Source of the DNA: Anolis sagrei
Lineage: Eukaryota; Chordata; Lepidosauria; Squamata; Anolidae
Assembly (NCBI RefSeq): GCF_037176765.1
Contig: NC_090021.1
Coordinates: forward strand, 54,958,953-55,022,952
Direction of reading: 5' to 3'
Length of the DNA: 64,000 nucleotides
The notes below the pieces were generated by a model, which did not search any database, was not told the origin of the DNA, and worked only from the letters and a program-made list of their open reading frames with translations. Shown here one piece after another: positions 29,241 to 41,168 of the stretch; position 1 is the stretch's first letter; each line of letters begins with the position of its first letter. The translations under genes and the position numbers were made by a program.

Positions 29241-30230
29241 AGGGAAGGGCTAGATTCATGTTAGTGTTGTGGCAAAAACCAGACGTTTGTGGCTTTTCAC
29301 AGACCAACAGCTTTTCTTTATCATCAATTTTGTGGACTCTAACTGATTTCTTCAGACTGCATGGAGTATAGACTCATTGTTAAATGTTTGCACCCATTTG
29401 GAGGGTGGGACTGGGGGAAAGATACCAGTAAATACTTTTGTTAAAGTAATCACTGAGCAATCATTGCAAACTGAAAAGATCACCCAGTACCAATAAGCAA
29501 ATTAACATATGAATGGTGACAGAAACGCCTGTTTAACATCGAGAAATTAGCTTTAGCCCCAGGATGAACTCTAGTGGATGTGAAAAATCCAAAATCCACA
29601 AAATAGTGAAACCCTCGTTGAGCAATTAAAACACACAAATATAATGTACACACTTTTGAAACTTCACTGGCTTTTTCATCAAGCGAAGATGTTAAAAGTC
29701 TTGCAGGAAAATGTTACAATGTTAGAATCACCGACCTACATTTTGTCTTAGATGTAACTTCTGTTGTCAGTTAAGATGGTCTGGGAGGGATCACAATGCA
29801 GGCAGAGCCCACTCCCCTCCTTTGTCATATGGAACAAGGAAAAGGAAAAGGAAAACAGGCAATACAATTTCAAATTCTTAGCAGCAGGGGCCACATAACT
29901 TCCATTGAGATACAAACAATCTCTAGTGGATGTGTGATAGAAATTAGATGGCCAGAAGGGATGGAAATGCAGAAAGCTGGATGGGTGGTACAAATGACTT
30001 TTCAGAGTCCTCTTTGTGAATCTGTAATTGGGAAAAGAGACTACGAAAATGGCTTAGACTGGTTCTGCAAGTTTTGTTCGCATATTCTAGAAAACACTTT
30101 ACCTGTTTTATATGGGGAGAGGGAATCCACTACAGTGATAGTACAAAGAAAGTAATACTATGCAAAGCAAATTCCTCCAAGCGATGCTTTTTATTCAGGG
30201 GCTAAAATATGCACAGATAAGGATTAAGTA
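29241..30230. other. intergenic, no gene seen
   Basis: No host exon is recognised. At 29270-29345 the complement reads gaaaagctgttggtctgtga, which resembles the tail of a reptile retroposon, but the match is too short to name. Confidence 0.4.
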
Positions 30231-30232
30231 TC

Positions 30233-30420
30233 CGAGTGTGTTGTGTGCCTTCAAGTGGTTTCAATTTTATGGTGATGCTACAGATTTGTTGAGAGAGGAG
30301 TTGCCATCGCTTTCCCTCCTGAATCTGAATGTGATTTGCCCAAGGTCAACTAGTGAGTTTCCATGACTGAGTGGGCCCTAGTTTAGTATTCAAACCACTC
30401 TACCGCACCAGCTCTCTAGG
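30233..30420 (-). repeat. tRNA-derived SINE
   Basis: The complement of the squamate SINE: gtgtgccttcaagtggtttc, gatttgcccaaggtcaacta, then a decayed B-box and A-box region (attcaaaccactctaccgca). Confidence 0.65.
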
Positions 30421-30639
30421 AAACATTTATTCTCATCCCTTTTAATTCATTTTTTTCCATGTTGCTGATGTTAAATCCAATGGATGAAATATCCTGAAGG
30501 ACACTACTTCCACTTCCATTTCCTTGTTCAAAATGTGATACACATGAAAGCAAGCAATGTGTGTGCTGATCCCATTTATTCTGCTGAGCAGCCAGAACGA
30601 AGTGGCAGAGGACAGAGAAAAGGCACTGCTATTCATTTT

Positions 30640-30800
30640 GTTGCTTTGTGCCTTCATGTTATTTCAAGCCTATGATGATCCCAAGGCAATCCGATTACAG
30701 AGTTTTCTTGGCAAGATTTGTCCAGATTTGCCTTGTTCCAAGGAGGCACTGACCATCATCTTCACCCACTCTGCCAGTCCCCCTCTGGCCTGTTTGATCA
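30640..30800 (-). repeat. tRNA-derived SINE, diverged
   Basis: gtgccttcatgttatttcaa, gagttttcttggcaagattt and ggaggcactgaccatc follow the same body as 30233-30420. The tRNA head is lost. Confidence 0.5.
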
Positions 30801-31299
30801 GCTAGGCAGGGCAAGGATCTAAAATACATGTGGTAGCTCTCACCTCTCCAAGGATCCTGTCCACATCCTTAGGATCTGCAAATTGAAAAGTATCTATCAA
30901 CACTGGACAAGAAGGAGCCAGTTACATCCATTGGAACTGTATCGACAGCAGCATCCATGTTGGAATGGATCTGAGCAACTTCATCTGCAAAGTGCCGTGC
31001 AAATTCTCCACTGTAGGCTGTTGAATGGCCAGTATTTTCTCCTTGAGGACTAGTATGTAATAAACATTTTGCTTTGAATGTAGTTGAATCAAATTTCAAA
31101 AAATAAATCTTGATTTTTTTTTAATCCAAAAAATATATTTTAGCAACTATGTAGTTTCACCCATGGGGAAGTTTTAGTGAGAAATTTAGTCTTAAAATCA
31201 AAGTTCCAAATTAAAACAAATGTTTGCCAGGGTTGTAATTGAGCAGATAGGGTAATTTCCAACCACAGAATGCAGGGGGCCCTCACATTTGTTGCCTTT

Positions 31300-31905
31300 T
31301 TTTAAATTCTTCTTGCCAGTTTTTAAAACTGAGGTCCCATCTTCATTGCCGTATCATTCAGTTTCATACCATTTCCACTACATAGGCAGTCACCTTTTAA
31401 CATCGATGCCAAAATACAGGGTTAGTCAAAATGCATAGGCCAATAAGCCATTCAATTGAATGGCTTATTGGCCTATGCATTTTGACTAACCCTGTATAAT
31501 GCCATCTGAGATCTGTGAGTGCAGCATTTTTTCGAATGAATCAGAGAGTGTTCGAAGACTGGGGCATTCATAGAGATATCAAGATGCTTGCTTATAAAGC
31601 TATTGTCCTTCCAACTCTGTTGTATGCCTGTGAAACACTGACCATTCACAAATGTCACTCTCAATTTCTTGAACAATTTCATCAGTGTTCTCTTCAAAAA
31701 AATCTTGCAAATGTCAGTGTTCTAGAAGAAGCAAAGACCACCAGCATTGAAGCGATGATCCTCTGTCATCAATTTCGCTAGATTGGCCATGTTGTCTGAA
31801 TGCCCGATCACCATCTCCCAAAGCAGTTATTTTATTCTCAGCTCAAGAATGAAAATAGAATGTCAGGTAAAAGCAAAAGAGATTTAAAGTTGGGCTTGAA
31901 GCTAA
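31300..31905 (+). repeat. RTE-like LINE fragment, copy 2
   Basis: Reads HFHYIGSHL, then after a MITE insertion SVSAAFFRMNQRVFEDWGIH, KAIVLPTLLYACETLT, and in a shifted frame NVSVLEEAKTTSIEAM and MPDHHLPKQLFYS. This is colinear with the better copy at 54150-55277. It has a frameshift near 31700 and stops at 31781 and 31798. Confidence 0.8.
31417..31494. mobile_element. perfectly palindromic MITE with TA duplication
   Basis: Two 39-bp arms meet without a spacer. Each arm begins cagggttagtcaaaatgcat. TA flanks both sides (31415-31416, 31495-31496); with flanks the perfect palindrome is 84 bp (31414-31497). It interrupts the LINE fragment exactly at a TA present in the related copy at 54530. This fits a Tc1/mariner-type element reduced to its ends. 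Confidence 0.85.
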
Positions 31906-31990
31906 CCTGCACTGAACTGCATTATATGACTCTACATTGCCATATAATGCAGTTCAATGCTGTTAAACTGCATTATGAAACTTCATTATA
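31905..31990. repeat. palindromic MITE (ctacattgccatataatgc group)
   Basis: actgcattatatgactctac, ttgccatataatgcagttca and gttaaactgcattatgaaac make inverted blocks, as in 16480-16572. It truncates the LINE fragment before it. Confidence 0.55.
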
Positions 31991-33417
31991 TAGAAGCATA
32001 CATAAGGCCTGGATGAGGACAGAACAGAATAATTTCACATACTAGATGTCTGTTTTGGACCCAGGGAACAGTTCAATACTAGACAAGAGGCCCAGGCCCA
32101 TCAGAGTTGGCCAGGAATGATCACAGTCCAAATGGGGTCTCTGCTAATTTGGTCCATCCCTTCCCAGAGATCATTCCTGCAATCATTGTTTTTCCATATG
32201 ACCTGATAGCCACCCTTTCATTACCCCTCCTCTATCCCTCATATGCGGTAGTAACAAGAGCCCAACCCTTAAGCATTCTGAGAGTTTGTGCTACTCACAA
32301 TGCAAGAAGCTAGAGAGAAGAGGGCTCACCATCCAAGCCCAACAAATTCCCTGTTCCTTCCTCTTAAGTTGCCATGATGAGGCTAGCTAAATCCAAATTG
32401 CACTCGAGTAGCAAAAGAGATCCTTATCTACTGCTTCCTAGCCAGTAATTAAAATAAAGCAAGCCACATGGCTGTGACAAAACCTTAACTGAAAAGTGTT
32501 ACGGATGAAGTGATCCCCAAAGGAAAGAGGGATGTGCGCTTGACCAACCAGTAATTGCAACAGGGCTTTTGTGGCTTGGCCTGTGACCCAAAATAAAACA
32601 GTACTGAAGTACTTTCTCTCTTATACTGTCAGCTGTTTGCCTAGTATACCACTGAACTTGTGGTTTAACTATGTGTCATGGAGACCACAAGGGTACAGGA
32701 GCCTAAGGATGAAGGCATAGCTCCATACAACCCACTCTGTTATCTGAGAGATGGCTTGCCTATGTGGGGGTGTAAGTATCAGTGATAACATCATTGACTT
32801 GGTACTGATTTGCACTATAGCTTACATTCTTTCAGTGGCCATGTGGAGTGTGTGTTCACATATTTATGTATCTGTGTGTAAGCCAGGAGTGGGAAGCTAG
32901 GTGGTCCATTAGCCTTCCAAGAGCCCTTGGTGAGCCATGCTCCACCCTCCATTGCAATCCCTCCCTATAAAGGGTATGAGGGGCATTTTATCGTGTTTTT
33001 AGGTTTTTCTAATGACAGGGAGTCAAAATCGTTTGGGAAAAAAAAGAGGAACCTAAATTGACCCAAACAGACATAGTTACAAAATCTCTGATCAGTCTTC
33101 ATGGACCTCAAAATGTGCATATCCATTAAAACCAGAAATCAAAAATATCTTTATTTTGACCTTTTCTTCCCAATTTCTGCATTTTTTTGTTAATCCTCTT
33201 TTCATAGGTCCTAAACTTTTTGTAGTCCTGATGTTGAGCATTAATTTGGAGAGCCCTGCCAAGGTAGAAGCCAGTGACATCCAGAAGGAGAATCTGCCAC
33301 ACCTGGTGAGACAGCAAGCACCGCAAAAGATTTTATCCCTTATTTTTTCCACGCGTCAGTCCTGAGGCACTGTATCTAAAGTACCAATTGGATAAGGCAT
33401 CCGTGCATATATGTCAT
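31991..33417. other. intergenic, no gene seen
   Basis: No exon, RNA gene or repeat that I can support in this stretch. Confidence 0.45.
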
Positions 33418-34605
33418 AGGTCCCATCTACACGGCCATATAATGCCATTTCAGATTGCAGATTAACTGCACTGAGCTAGATTATATGACAATGAAGACCC
33501 ATATAATCCATTTCAATGCAGTTCAAACTGCATCATGAGTCTACATTGACCCTTATAATGTTGAGGCTCAGCATCCTAGCAGTGAAACTACTACCAGTTG
33601 TAGGAGGAGAAGGAGTGATGCTGAGTTAGAGGAGGAACAGCGTCAGCTGAAACGCATTCAGGAGATTATTTTGGCACCTAGTGACTCTGAGGACTTTGCA
33701 GGATTTGGACTGAAGACTTAGAGGAATTAGATTACAGGGGAGTAAAGCACTTTGCCAGTGAGTCTGACAGTGATGAGGAAGTAATGAGCAAACGGCTTAA
33801 AGATATAGCCGACAATTGCAGTTCGGATGAACAGGGATCCAGTGATGGGGAAATGGAAGAGGGGCTGGATTGGACGCGTGTTAGAGAAATTCAGGACATA
33901 TGTACACAGCCCACGTCTAGCGACGAGTTTGAGGGGTTCCAAGATACATGGCAGGCAGGTACGTCTTGGCAGGATTCTGGACAAGATCAACGTTGGCAAC
34001 GCTGGCGACGTAATGAGCCAGCAGCTGAAGATAATGATCCAGGTGTAAGTGATGATAGTCAATCCAGCGATAGCAACTGCTAATAAAATGAGGACTTTGG
34101 GATAGGTAGCTTTGCAGAGGACAAAGCGTTGTATCGGGTGTTTTTGTGCTGCCTTATCTCCTGTTTGGGTCCTGGGAATACAGCTATCGTGTTACCGTGT
34201 GCCTCGACTCTGGATTGGACTACGTGAGTGACTTCGTCTTGCCCTTGACTACGCAACGTTTCTTGACCACGACTTCTGCCTTTCGGACCCTTCTCGCTGC
34301 CTTACTCCGTGTTTGACCTAGACTGTTTGACTTCGCATTTGCCATCGCTAGTTTTTCTCCAGCTTTCCTTTTTGAGTGACTGTGTTCTGAGAAAGTCCGG
34401 CTTTTCCCCTCCTTTGTTTACCTGCTTGAAGGCCATTTTGTGTTGCTAATTAGTACTGCAGTTTAAGTGCTATTAGCCTTGTTAAAGACCCATTAAAGAC
34501 TCTGTTAACCCCTTATTTGCTGTGTTGGACAATCTTTGGGCTCTGGGTTGCGACATATAATGCAGTTCAAATTGCATTACATGGCAATGTAGACGAGGCC
34601 CTACT
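33418..34605. repeat. MITE split by a solo LTR
   Basis: Parts 33418-33558 and 34561-34605 join into one element whose ends aggtcccatctacacggcc and the complement of ggcaatgtagacgaggccct are inverted repeats. Same family as 16480-16572. Confidence 0.75.
33559..34555 (+). mobile_element. fossil LTR-retrotransposon solo LTR
   Basis: A 997-bp unit that starts TG and ends CA, with the 5-bp repeat tataa on both sides (33554-33558, 34556-34560), inserted in a MITE. It contains an AATAAA box near 34083 and an acidic coding-like stretch in its first half. No internal region or second LTR is nearby, so it is most simply a solo LTR, possibly of Ty3/Gypsy type. The flanking repeats are intact, which suggests moderate age. 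Confidence 0.65.
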
Positions 34606-36108
34606 GAGCCATTTAGTCCAAATTATACTTCCCTAAGAAATTGTTTTATTATTTATTTATTTATTTCTGATTTTTCTATCCTATCTATCTTGAACCAAAG
34701 GTGACTCAAGGTGGCTTACAACCAGGCAGCCATTTGATGTCTTAACAATATACATTTAAAACCACATTTAAAACAGAATTAAAAAGTACATACAATAAGA
34801 CCTTCAAACACATATAAAACCAATATATAAAACCAATACCTTCACTTTTGGTCTCATTGTCTGAGCCATTCCAATATTCAATTTCACACAATTCTGTGTT
34901 TGTCTATTGCACTAGATTTCAAAGACTTGTTCAAATAGTCACTTTTTTTGGACTTCCAGGTGGACGGCATGGCGGGTGTTCTAAGAGCTCCTGGAACACT
35001 TTGCCTCTTTGACCGGGTAGAGCCCATGGAAGGCTGCCTCTACCAGGTGGAAACAATACCGGGTAGACTGCCAAACCCAAAGGGCAAACCACCGATGGTC
35101 CTGGGAGTCTCCTCCCTCAAGGGTGGGACACAACGGACCCGGTAAAGGTTACTCAAAGGGTTAGTGGGTCGTAAGAGAAGCTGACACGGAGGATTCCTTT
35201 CCTCCGCCCAACTGCTGGCTCGTCCGCTTTCAAGAACAGCCAAAGAGCATACAAGTGAGTATGTAAACAAACAAAAGAATCTATCTTAGAGGATTTAAAT
35301 AACTTCTGGAGTAACTATAAAAAAGGAAAAAGATAATCCCAGTAATTGAAATACCAACAAATAATAGAAAGACAAACATATAGCAAGCCGGTCCCCAAAG
35401 GGTGAACCATGTCTCCTTTAAGTCTCCCTTAAGAAGCCTATTGGAAAACACAAGAGAATAATAGCAAGGAAAATGCACCAGCTGCAAGGGAGTGAACTGC
35501 AAGGGAGTGAACTCAATCCCAGCCAACTCTCATTATCCCATCAATCAACCAATCAACCAGTTAATTATTTAACTATTTAAGCACCTAGAACGAAGAAGCA
35601 AGAAGAAGTAAGAAACAAGAATAGAAGTGGAAGAGCATGAAGCCGTGAAAAGACGAAGAAGCAGCTATAGAAGGGGGAGCAGTGAAGCAAAAAGAATACA
35701 GACAGGGAGGGGCAGGGAAGGACAGGAAGGGTAAAAAGTGGCAAGGCAGAAGCAAAATCAAGGGAAAGGAGTGAAGAGAAGGAGAGGAGAGAGGACTCAA
35801 GACCACTAATTCCCCAGATACAAAGGTACGTGAATAATCAAAATATCTTCTTTGATATATATGAACATATATATATATATAGAGAGAGAGAGACACACAC
35901 ACACACACATATATACATATGTACTTATATAATATATACATATATACATATATAATAATTTAAAAAACAAAAACAAAAACCTCACCATTTGGCTAAATCA
36001 AAATCAAGCTAAAAAAACAGAAGGAGAAGATTATTGAAACAGATCCTCCAACACTGGAACAGACTCTCAGCCCTTCCCAACTACCAAATAAACTCAACAA
36101 CCTAAACA

Positions 36109-37076
36109 ATGACTACACCAAAAGCAAAAACTGACAAAGAAGAACCAAAAACCCAACAAAGGAAACAATCCCTTCCCGAAAACCCAAGCTCAAAAGACAT
36201 ACTGAGGGAAGTACTAAAGCTAGCAGAAAGCCAAAAAGCATCTCAGGAAAATCAAAAAGCCTTCCAGGAAAAAATGCTAGAAATGAAGTAAGAGCTCCTA
36301 GGGGAACCGAGTGGCATGAAGGATAACCTTCACTCACTCCAACAAGATGTGAACGAAATCAAGTCAGACAAAAAGAAACTAGAACAAACGCAAGACAACC
36401 TAAGGGCAAGACTAGATAAGTTGGAGAGCATGAGCAGTAAACTAGAAGCAAGACAGGAAAAACTAGAGGTAAGGGAGACAGAATTCCAGCTCAGATTTAG
36501 AACATCGAAGAAGAATCCAATGAAAACATAAATAGAATAATTTGCAAGGTAACGGCTGAACTATTGGAACGTCCTGAAGAAGAAATATCCGAAAATATAG
36601 AAAAATCATATAGAATTATGACCAACTTTGCGAAAAAAAATAAAGTAGCTCAGGACATTATAGTCCACTTCACCAAAAGAAATTTTAGAGAAGAAAATAA
36701 TAAGAACCCCCAATACTTTAAAGGAAAAAAAAACTTCATTCTGAAAGAACACCCTCCAAGCATTCTCAACAAGAGAAAGAAATACATGTTCCTGGCAGAC
36801 CTTCTGAGAAAAAACCAGATTTGCTTTAGGCTGGAGAAGATTGAAGGAATGATGATCACCTACAGAGAGGAGAAGTTTTGGATAACCTCCGAAGAAAAAG
36901 CCAAAGAATTCCATAAAAGAATGCTGAAAGACCTGGAAAGAGATAGAACCCCTGATGACCACGGCAGCAGAGAGAGCAAAAGAGCAAGACTCCTCTCCCC
37001 GACTCTGATGACTACAATGACGGCTTCGCATATCCCTAAAGTGGACTTGGACATACCCGATGTAAACACACAATAA
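36109..37076 (+). pseudogene. L1-A ORF1 (RNA-binding protein), broken
   Basis: Begins MTTPKAKTDKEEPKTQQRKQ, passes through a coiled-coil rich in Lys, Glu and Gln, then the RRM and C-terminal domain (KVAQDIIVHFTKR, FILKEHPPSILNKRKKYMF, GMMITYREEKFWIT). An in-frame TAA at 36289-36291 and one missing base near 36500 break it. The stop is at 37074-37076, six bases before the first ATG of ORF2. ORF1p normally trimerises and coats the L1 RNA. Confidence 0.85.
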
Positions 37077-38378
37077 AATTTAATGATGCAATTAAAAGTC
37101 TGGAGTAACAATATAAATGGTTTAAACTCTCCCTATAAAAGGAGAAAGGTGGTCAATCAAATAAAACAAGGTAAATACGATTTAATCGCACTTCAAGAAA
37201 CCCACGTTAACAATAAACAATCTTCTAATCTAATTCAAAAAATGGTAGGTAAACGAAAAGAAAAGAGGGGTGGTAATATATGCAAACCCAAAACTAGTGT
37301 CAAATCTCGCCTTTAAAGATCAGGATGGCAGAATGATAGGCATTAACATAAATCAAAATGGTCAAAAATTGCTCTTCTGCAATATTTACGCCCCCAACGG
37401 TCCAAAGACGAAATTCATTAAAGAACTAAGGGAAAATTTACTTAATCAGACTTTTGATAACCTAATTATTGTCGGCGATTTTAATGGGGTAATTAATGCT
37501 AAAATAGATAAACTAGCACCAAAGAGAAAATCAGATCCCAAATCAAACCAACTCCCCAAAACATTCCTAAATCTTAAGGAAGATTTAAACTTAAATGACT
37601 TATGGAGGACAACATACCCTAATGATAAAGACTTGACCTTCCTATCTGACCGCCACCAATCCTGGTCCAGGATTGACATGGTCTGGGTATCCAACACAAT
37701 ACTCATAAAAATACCAAAATTAAAATCTTGCCAAGATCTCTATCAGACCACTGCCCAATAGAGTTCACGCTAAATGAAATGAAGAGGACCTTTAGATGGA
37801 GACTAAACGATAACCTTTTAAGATCAGAGGAGGACATTAACAAGAACAAAGAACTCCTAAAGGAATTCTTTCAAATAAACATGTCAAAAGAAACTCCCTT
37901 ACAAATTGTTTGGTAGGCCAGCAAGGCAGTGATGCGGGGCCACTTTATTAAGCAAAATGTATATAAACTAAAACTGAAAAAACAAAGAATGGACAATGTA
38001 ACACGCCAGATCTCCCGACTAGAAGAAGAGTTAAAACACAATCCCCTAGATAAGACTACAAAACAAGAATTAAAAGTATGGACCTCTCAAAGAGAAAAAT
38101 TAGAAACAGACCAACTAGCCAAACAACTTAAATTCATAAAGCAAAGAGACTTCCAACATGCCAACAAGCCAGGCAGGTGGCTTGCCAAGAAAATCTGGCA
38201 GAAAAAACAAACACAAATGATAACGGAAATAGAAGCAGAGGGGAAACACTATACTAAAGAACAGGACATAGTAGGCCAATTTTACAAATACTACCAAAAA
38301 CTCTATGCCAGAGATAATATAAAAAAAGAAGACATTATATCCTTCTTGAATAAACAAAAGTTGCAAAAGATTACAGAG

Positions 38379-39974
38379 CTTCCGGTGCAGGGAAATGGCG
38401 AAGAGCAGCACACACTGAGCGCTCTGCAATCTGTGTGTGCACGACGGGTGATTGGGTAGAGCAGTGGCTCCCTTCCCCCCCGGGATCGAATTTGGGGGGA
38501 ACAGCGAAACCAAAGGGGTCAACCGATGGCCCAAAAGGGGGTCTTCTCCTCAAGAGGAGATCCCTGAAGGGCCCGGTACATGACCCCACAGGTACGGCGG
38601 ATCACCCTGATCGTGGCGGGCGAAAGCTCGCAAATCTCCTGCCGGCTGCACTTTTAACGAAAGAAGAGAGGAGGAGGAGGAGGTAAGGAGAAATAAGAGT
38701 AAAGTGCGAGAAAGGAGGGGTCGGAAGGGGTCTCAAGGCTCTCCTGGTGGAGAAAAGAGAAGCAGAGGAGAAGGTTCTCCGAAAGGAAAGGGAAAGGAAA
38801 AGGAAAGAGGAAAGAAGAATCAGGTGGTGGAAGGGACAAATTAAAGAACACCAATGTTAACCATCGCTAACTTCTGGTATTAATAACATAACAAAAACAT
38901 ATAAGAGAGCAGGGGAACAAATAAAGAAGAAAGGACATAAAGAATACAAGATAAGAAAACAGTAAGATAACAGTAGGGTAAAAGGAGAGCGGCAAAGTAA
39001 GACATATGGAGGCATAAGGAGAGTTGAGTAAGGAGAGCTGCAAAAGAAACAGAGAAGAAGCAGAGAAATAAAGAAATTAAGGAATTAAGGAATAAAGGAA
39101 TTGGAGAAATAAAGTGGGAAGAGAAGAAACACCAATTATATAAATACACAACACCAGATTGTACCAGAAGGAGGAGAAAAAAAATTAAAAGGGGTGACTG
39201 ACCTTGAGTGGATTGTTTTGTCTACGAGGACGCGCAGGGAAGGAAAGGAGGAGGCAGGAGGAGAAGGAGGGGAGAAGGAGGAGAGGAGGACACACGTGGA
39301 GGGAGATACACGTGGAGGCTGGGAGGAAGTGACGAAAGAAAAAGGAAAAAAATCAAAAAGCGTCAGAAACATCGCGGTTTTCACTGGAAGTCTCGCGAGA
39401 ATCAAGGAGACCCAGGAATAACGCGAGGGAAGGAAGAGAGATCGCGAGAAAAGAAAGGAGAAGGTAATCCCGCGAGAACTAGAGGAACAGGAAGAAGGTC
39501 AAAAGAAGAAGGTCAAATACTAAGAGAGAGGACGGAAGTGACGTGCAAGAAGAGAAAAAGCGGCAGAATAAAGGGAAAAATACAAGGCGAGTGGAAAAGG
39601 AGAGAAGAGGAGAAACGAAAACAAGAGAGACATCAAAGAGAATAAGTAAGTGGGAAAGGGGAAGGAGAGAAGACGAGAATAGACAGCGGGAAATTAGGAA
39701 AATAATTAAAAATAATAAATAATAATAATAATAAAAATAAATAATAATAATAAAAATAAAATAAAATAAAATAAAAATAAAATAAAAATAAAATAAAATA
39801 AAATAAAAATAATATTAGGGGGTTAAAAAAAAAGGACAATTACAATACATATTTAAATTGTCTTAATAGACAGAGAACAAGGAGCAGAAGAAAGAAGGAG
39901 AAGGAGAAGGAAAGAAATACCAATATACCAAGGATTGGAACACAGACAATAAAAGAGGAAAATAAAAGTGGCAT
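38379..39974 (+). promoter_or_regulatory. L1-B 5' UTR with promoter motifs
   Basis: Starts cttccggtgcagggaaatgg: CTTCCGG is an ETS site on the complement and ATGGCG at 38395-38400 is a YY1-like core. A hairpin tctcctcaagaggaga lies at 38545-38560. TCTCGCGAGA, the BANP motif, is at 39391-39400 with more CGCG sites at 39421-39480. An ETS/CRE composite CGGAAGTGACGT is at 39533-39544. An (AATA)n tract spans about 39713-39815. Confidence 0.6.
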
Positions 39975-41168
39975 ATGAGAGAGTGGTGGGGTATAAAGAG
40001 ACTATTGGAATTCACGATGGCTGCCAATAAACTGAAAGGAGAGAAAGGAGAGAAAGAGGGAAAAGAAGCAAAAGGGACACCAAGGAAAATGTCAGTGACA
40101 GAGGAAATGAATTTAAAGGAAATGATGAAGGAAATGATGACAGAAGTGTTGACAGAAATACAGACGATGAAAACCGAGGTTCAAACAATAAAAGAAAGAC
40201 AGGATATATATCAGAAAATCGCACAAGAACAGATGACAGACCTAAAAAGGGATATAAGAGAGGAAATTGGAAAATTAAAACTAGAGATGTTAACGATGCA
40301 ACAAGAAATGAAAGAACGGAAGAAAGGGGAAGAAGACATGAAGAACAGACAAGAAGAAATGCAAACAAAAATGAAGAATATTGAGATAAAAAATACAAGA
40401 ATGGAGGTGAAACAGGAAGAAATGGAAGCAAAAGAGATGGAATTTCAACTAAGGATAAGGAATATTCAAGAGGACGCGAATGAGAACATAAGAGAAAAGG
40501 TGATAGAAATTCTGGCAGAGTTAATGGAGTGCACGGGACAGTTAATGCAAGAACGGACGGACAGAATCTATAGAGTAAACACTAGTTATGCGAGACGAAA
40601 CAGGACGGCACGAGACGTGATAGTTCATTTTGTGAAGAAGACGGTGAGAGATGACATTCTGAGAATGAACAATAGAAGAAGGATCTGCTACAAAGGAAAG
40701 AAAATAGTCATACTTAAGGAATTCCCGGGAATAGTGCTAAAAAGGAGAAGGAAGTATGCTCCACTGACGGAAGAACTAAAGAGACAGAAGATACGGTTCA
40801 GATGGGAGAGAGAAGAAGGACTGATGTTGACATACAAAGAACAAAGGGTCTGGATAAAGAATGAAGACAGTGCAAAGGAATTCCTAAATAGAATAAAACT
40901 GGATTATGAGAGAGAAAAAGGGGAACATACAAAGGGAACAACAAAGAAGAAAAAACGCACAGACTCGATGGAAGAAGAAGGCTTAGAACAGGAAGAAAAG
41001 GAAGAATTAAGAAGAATGTCGGAGGAAGGTGAGGGAGTACTGGACTTAAGTGACTCAGAAGAGGAAGAAATAGAGGAGGAGGAAATAAGAGAGGAGGAAG
41101 AAGAAGAAGTAATAGAAGGAGAAGAGCAGGAAACAAGAGAGAGAGAGGAAGCAGGAAAAGCATGTTGA
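39975..41168 (+). CDS. L1-B ORF1p, RNA-binding chaperone
   Basis: Open for 397 codons from the first ATG. The ATG at 40017 (MAANKLKGEKGEK) has a far better Kozak context (A at -3, G at +4) and gives 383 residues, my preferred start. Order of parts: Lys/Glu-rich head, long coiled coil (about residues 45-150), RRM (MEFQLRIRNIQEDA, RTARDVIVHFVKK), C-terminal domain (VILKEFPGIVLKRRRKYAPL, GLMLTYKEQRVWI), and an unusual Glu-rich acidic tail of about 60 residues. ORF1p trimers bind L1 RNA in cytoplasmic particles. The stop TGA overlaps the ORF2 start in ATGTTGA. Confidence 0.95.
   Translation: MREWWGIKRLLEFTMAANKLKGEKGEKEGKEAKGTPRKMSVTEEMNLKEMMKEMMTEVLTEIQTMKTEVQTIKERQDIYQKIAQEQMTDLKRDIREEIGKLKLEMLTMQQEMKERKKGEEDMKNRQEEMQTKMKNIEIKNTRMEVKQEEMEAKEMEFQLRIRNIQEDANENIREKVIEILAELMECTGQLMQERTDRIYRVNTSYARRNRTARDVIVHFVKKTVRDDILRMNNRRRICYKGKKIVILKEFPGIVLKRRRKYAPLTEELKRQKIRFRWEREEGLMLTYKEQRVWIKNEDSAKEFLNRIKLDYEREKGEHTKGTTKKKKRTDSMEEEGLEQEEKEELRRMSEEGEGVLDLSDSEEEEIEEEEIREEEEEEVIEGEEQETREREEAGKAC

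Noticed and set aside
36606-37073. 155-codon minus-strand frame in L1-A
   Set aside because: Antisense shadow of ORF1.
39208-39645. 145-codon Arg/Lys/Gly-rich frame in the L1-B 5' UTR
   Set aside because: Low-complexity purine sequence with no counterpart in L1-A or L1-C; not supported as an ORF0-like gene.
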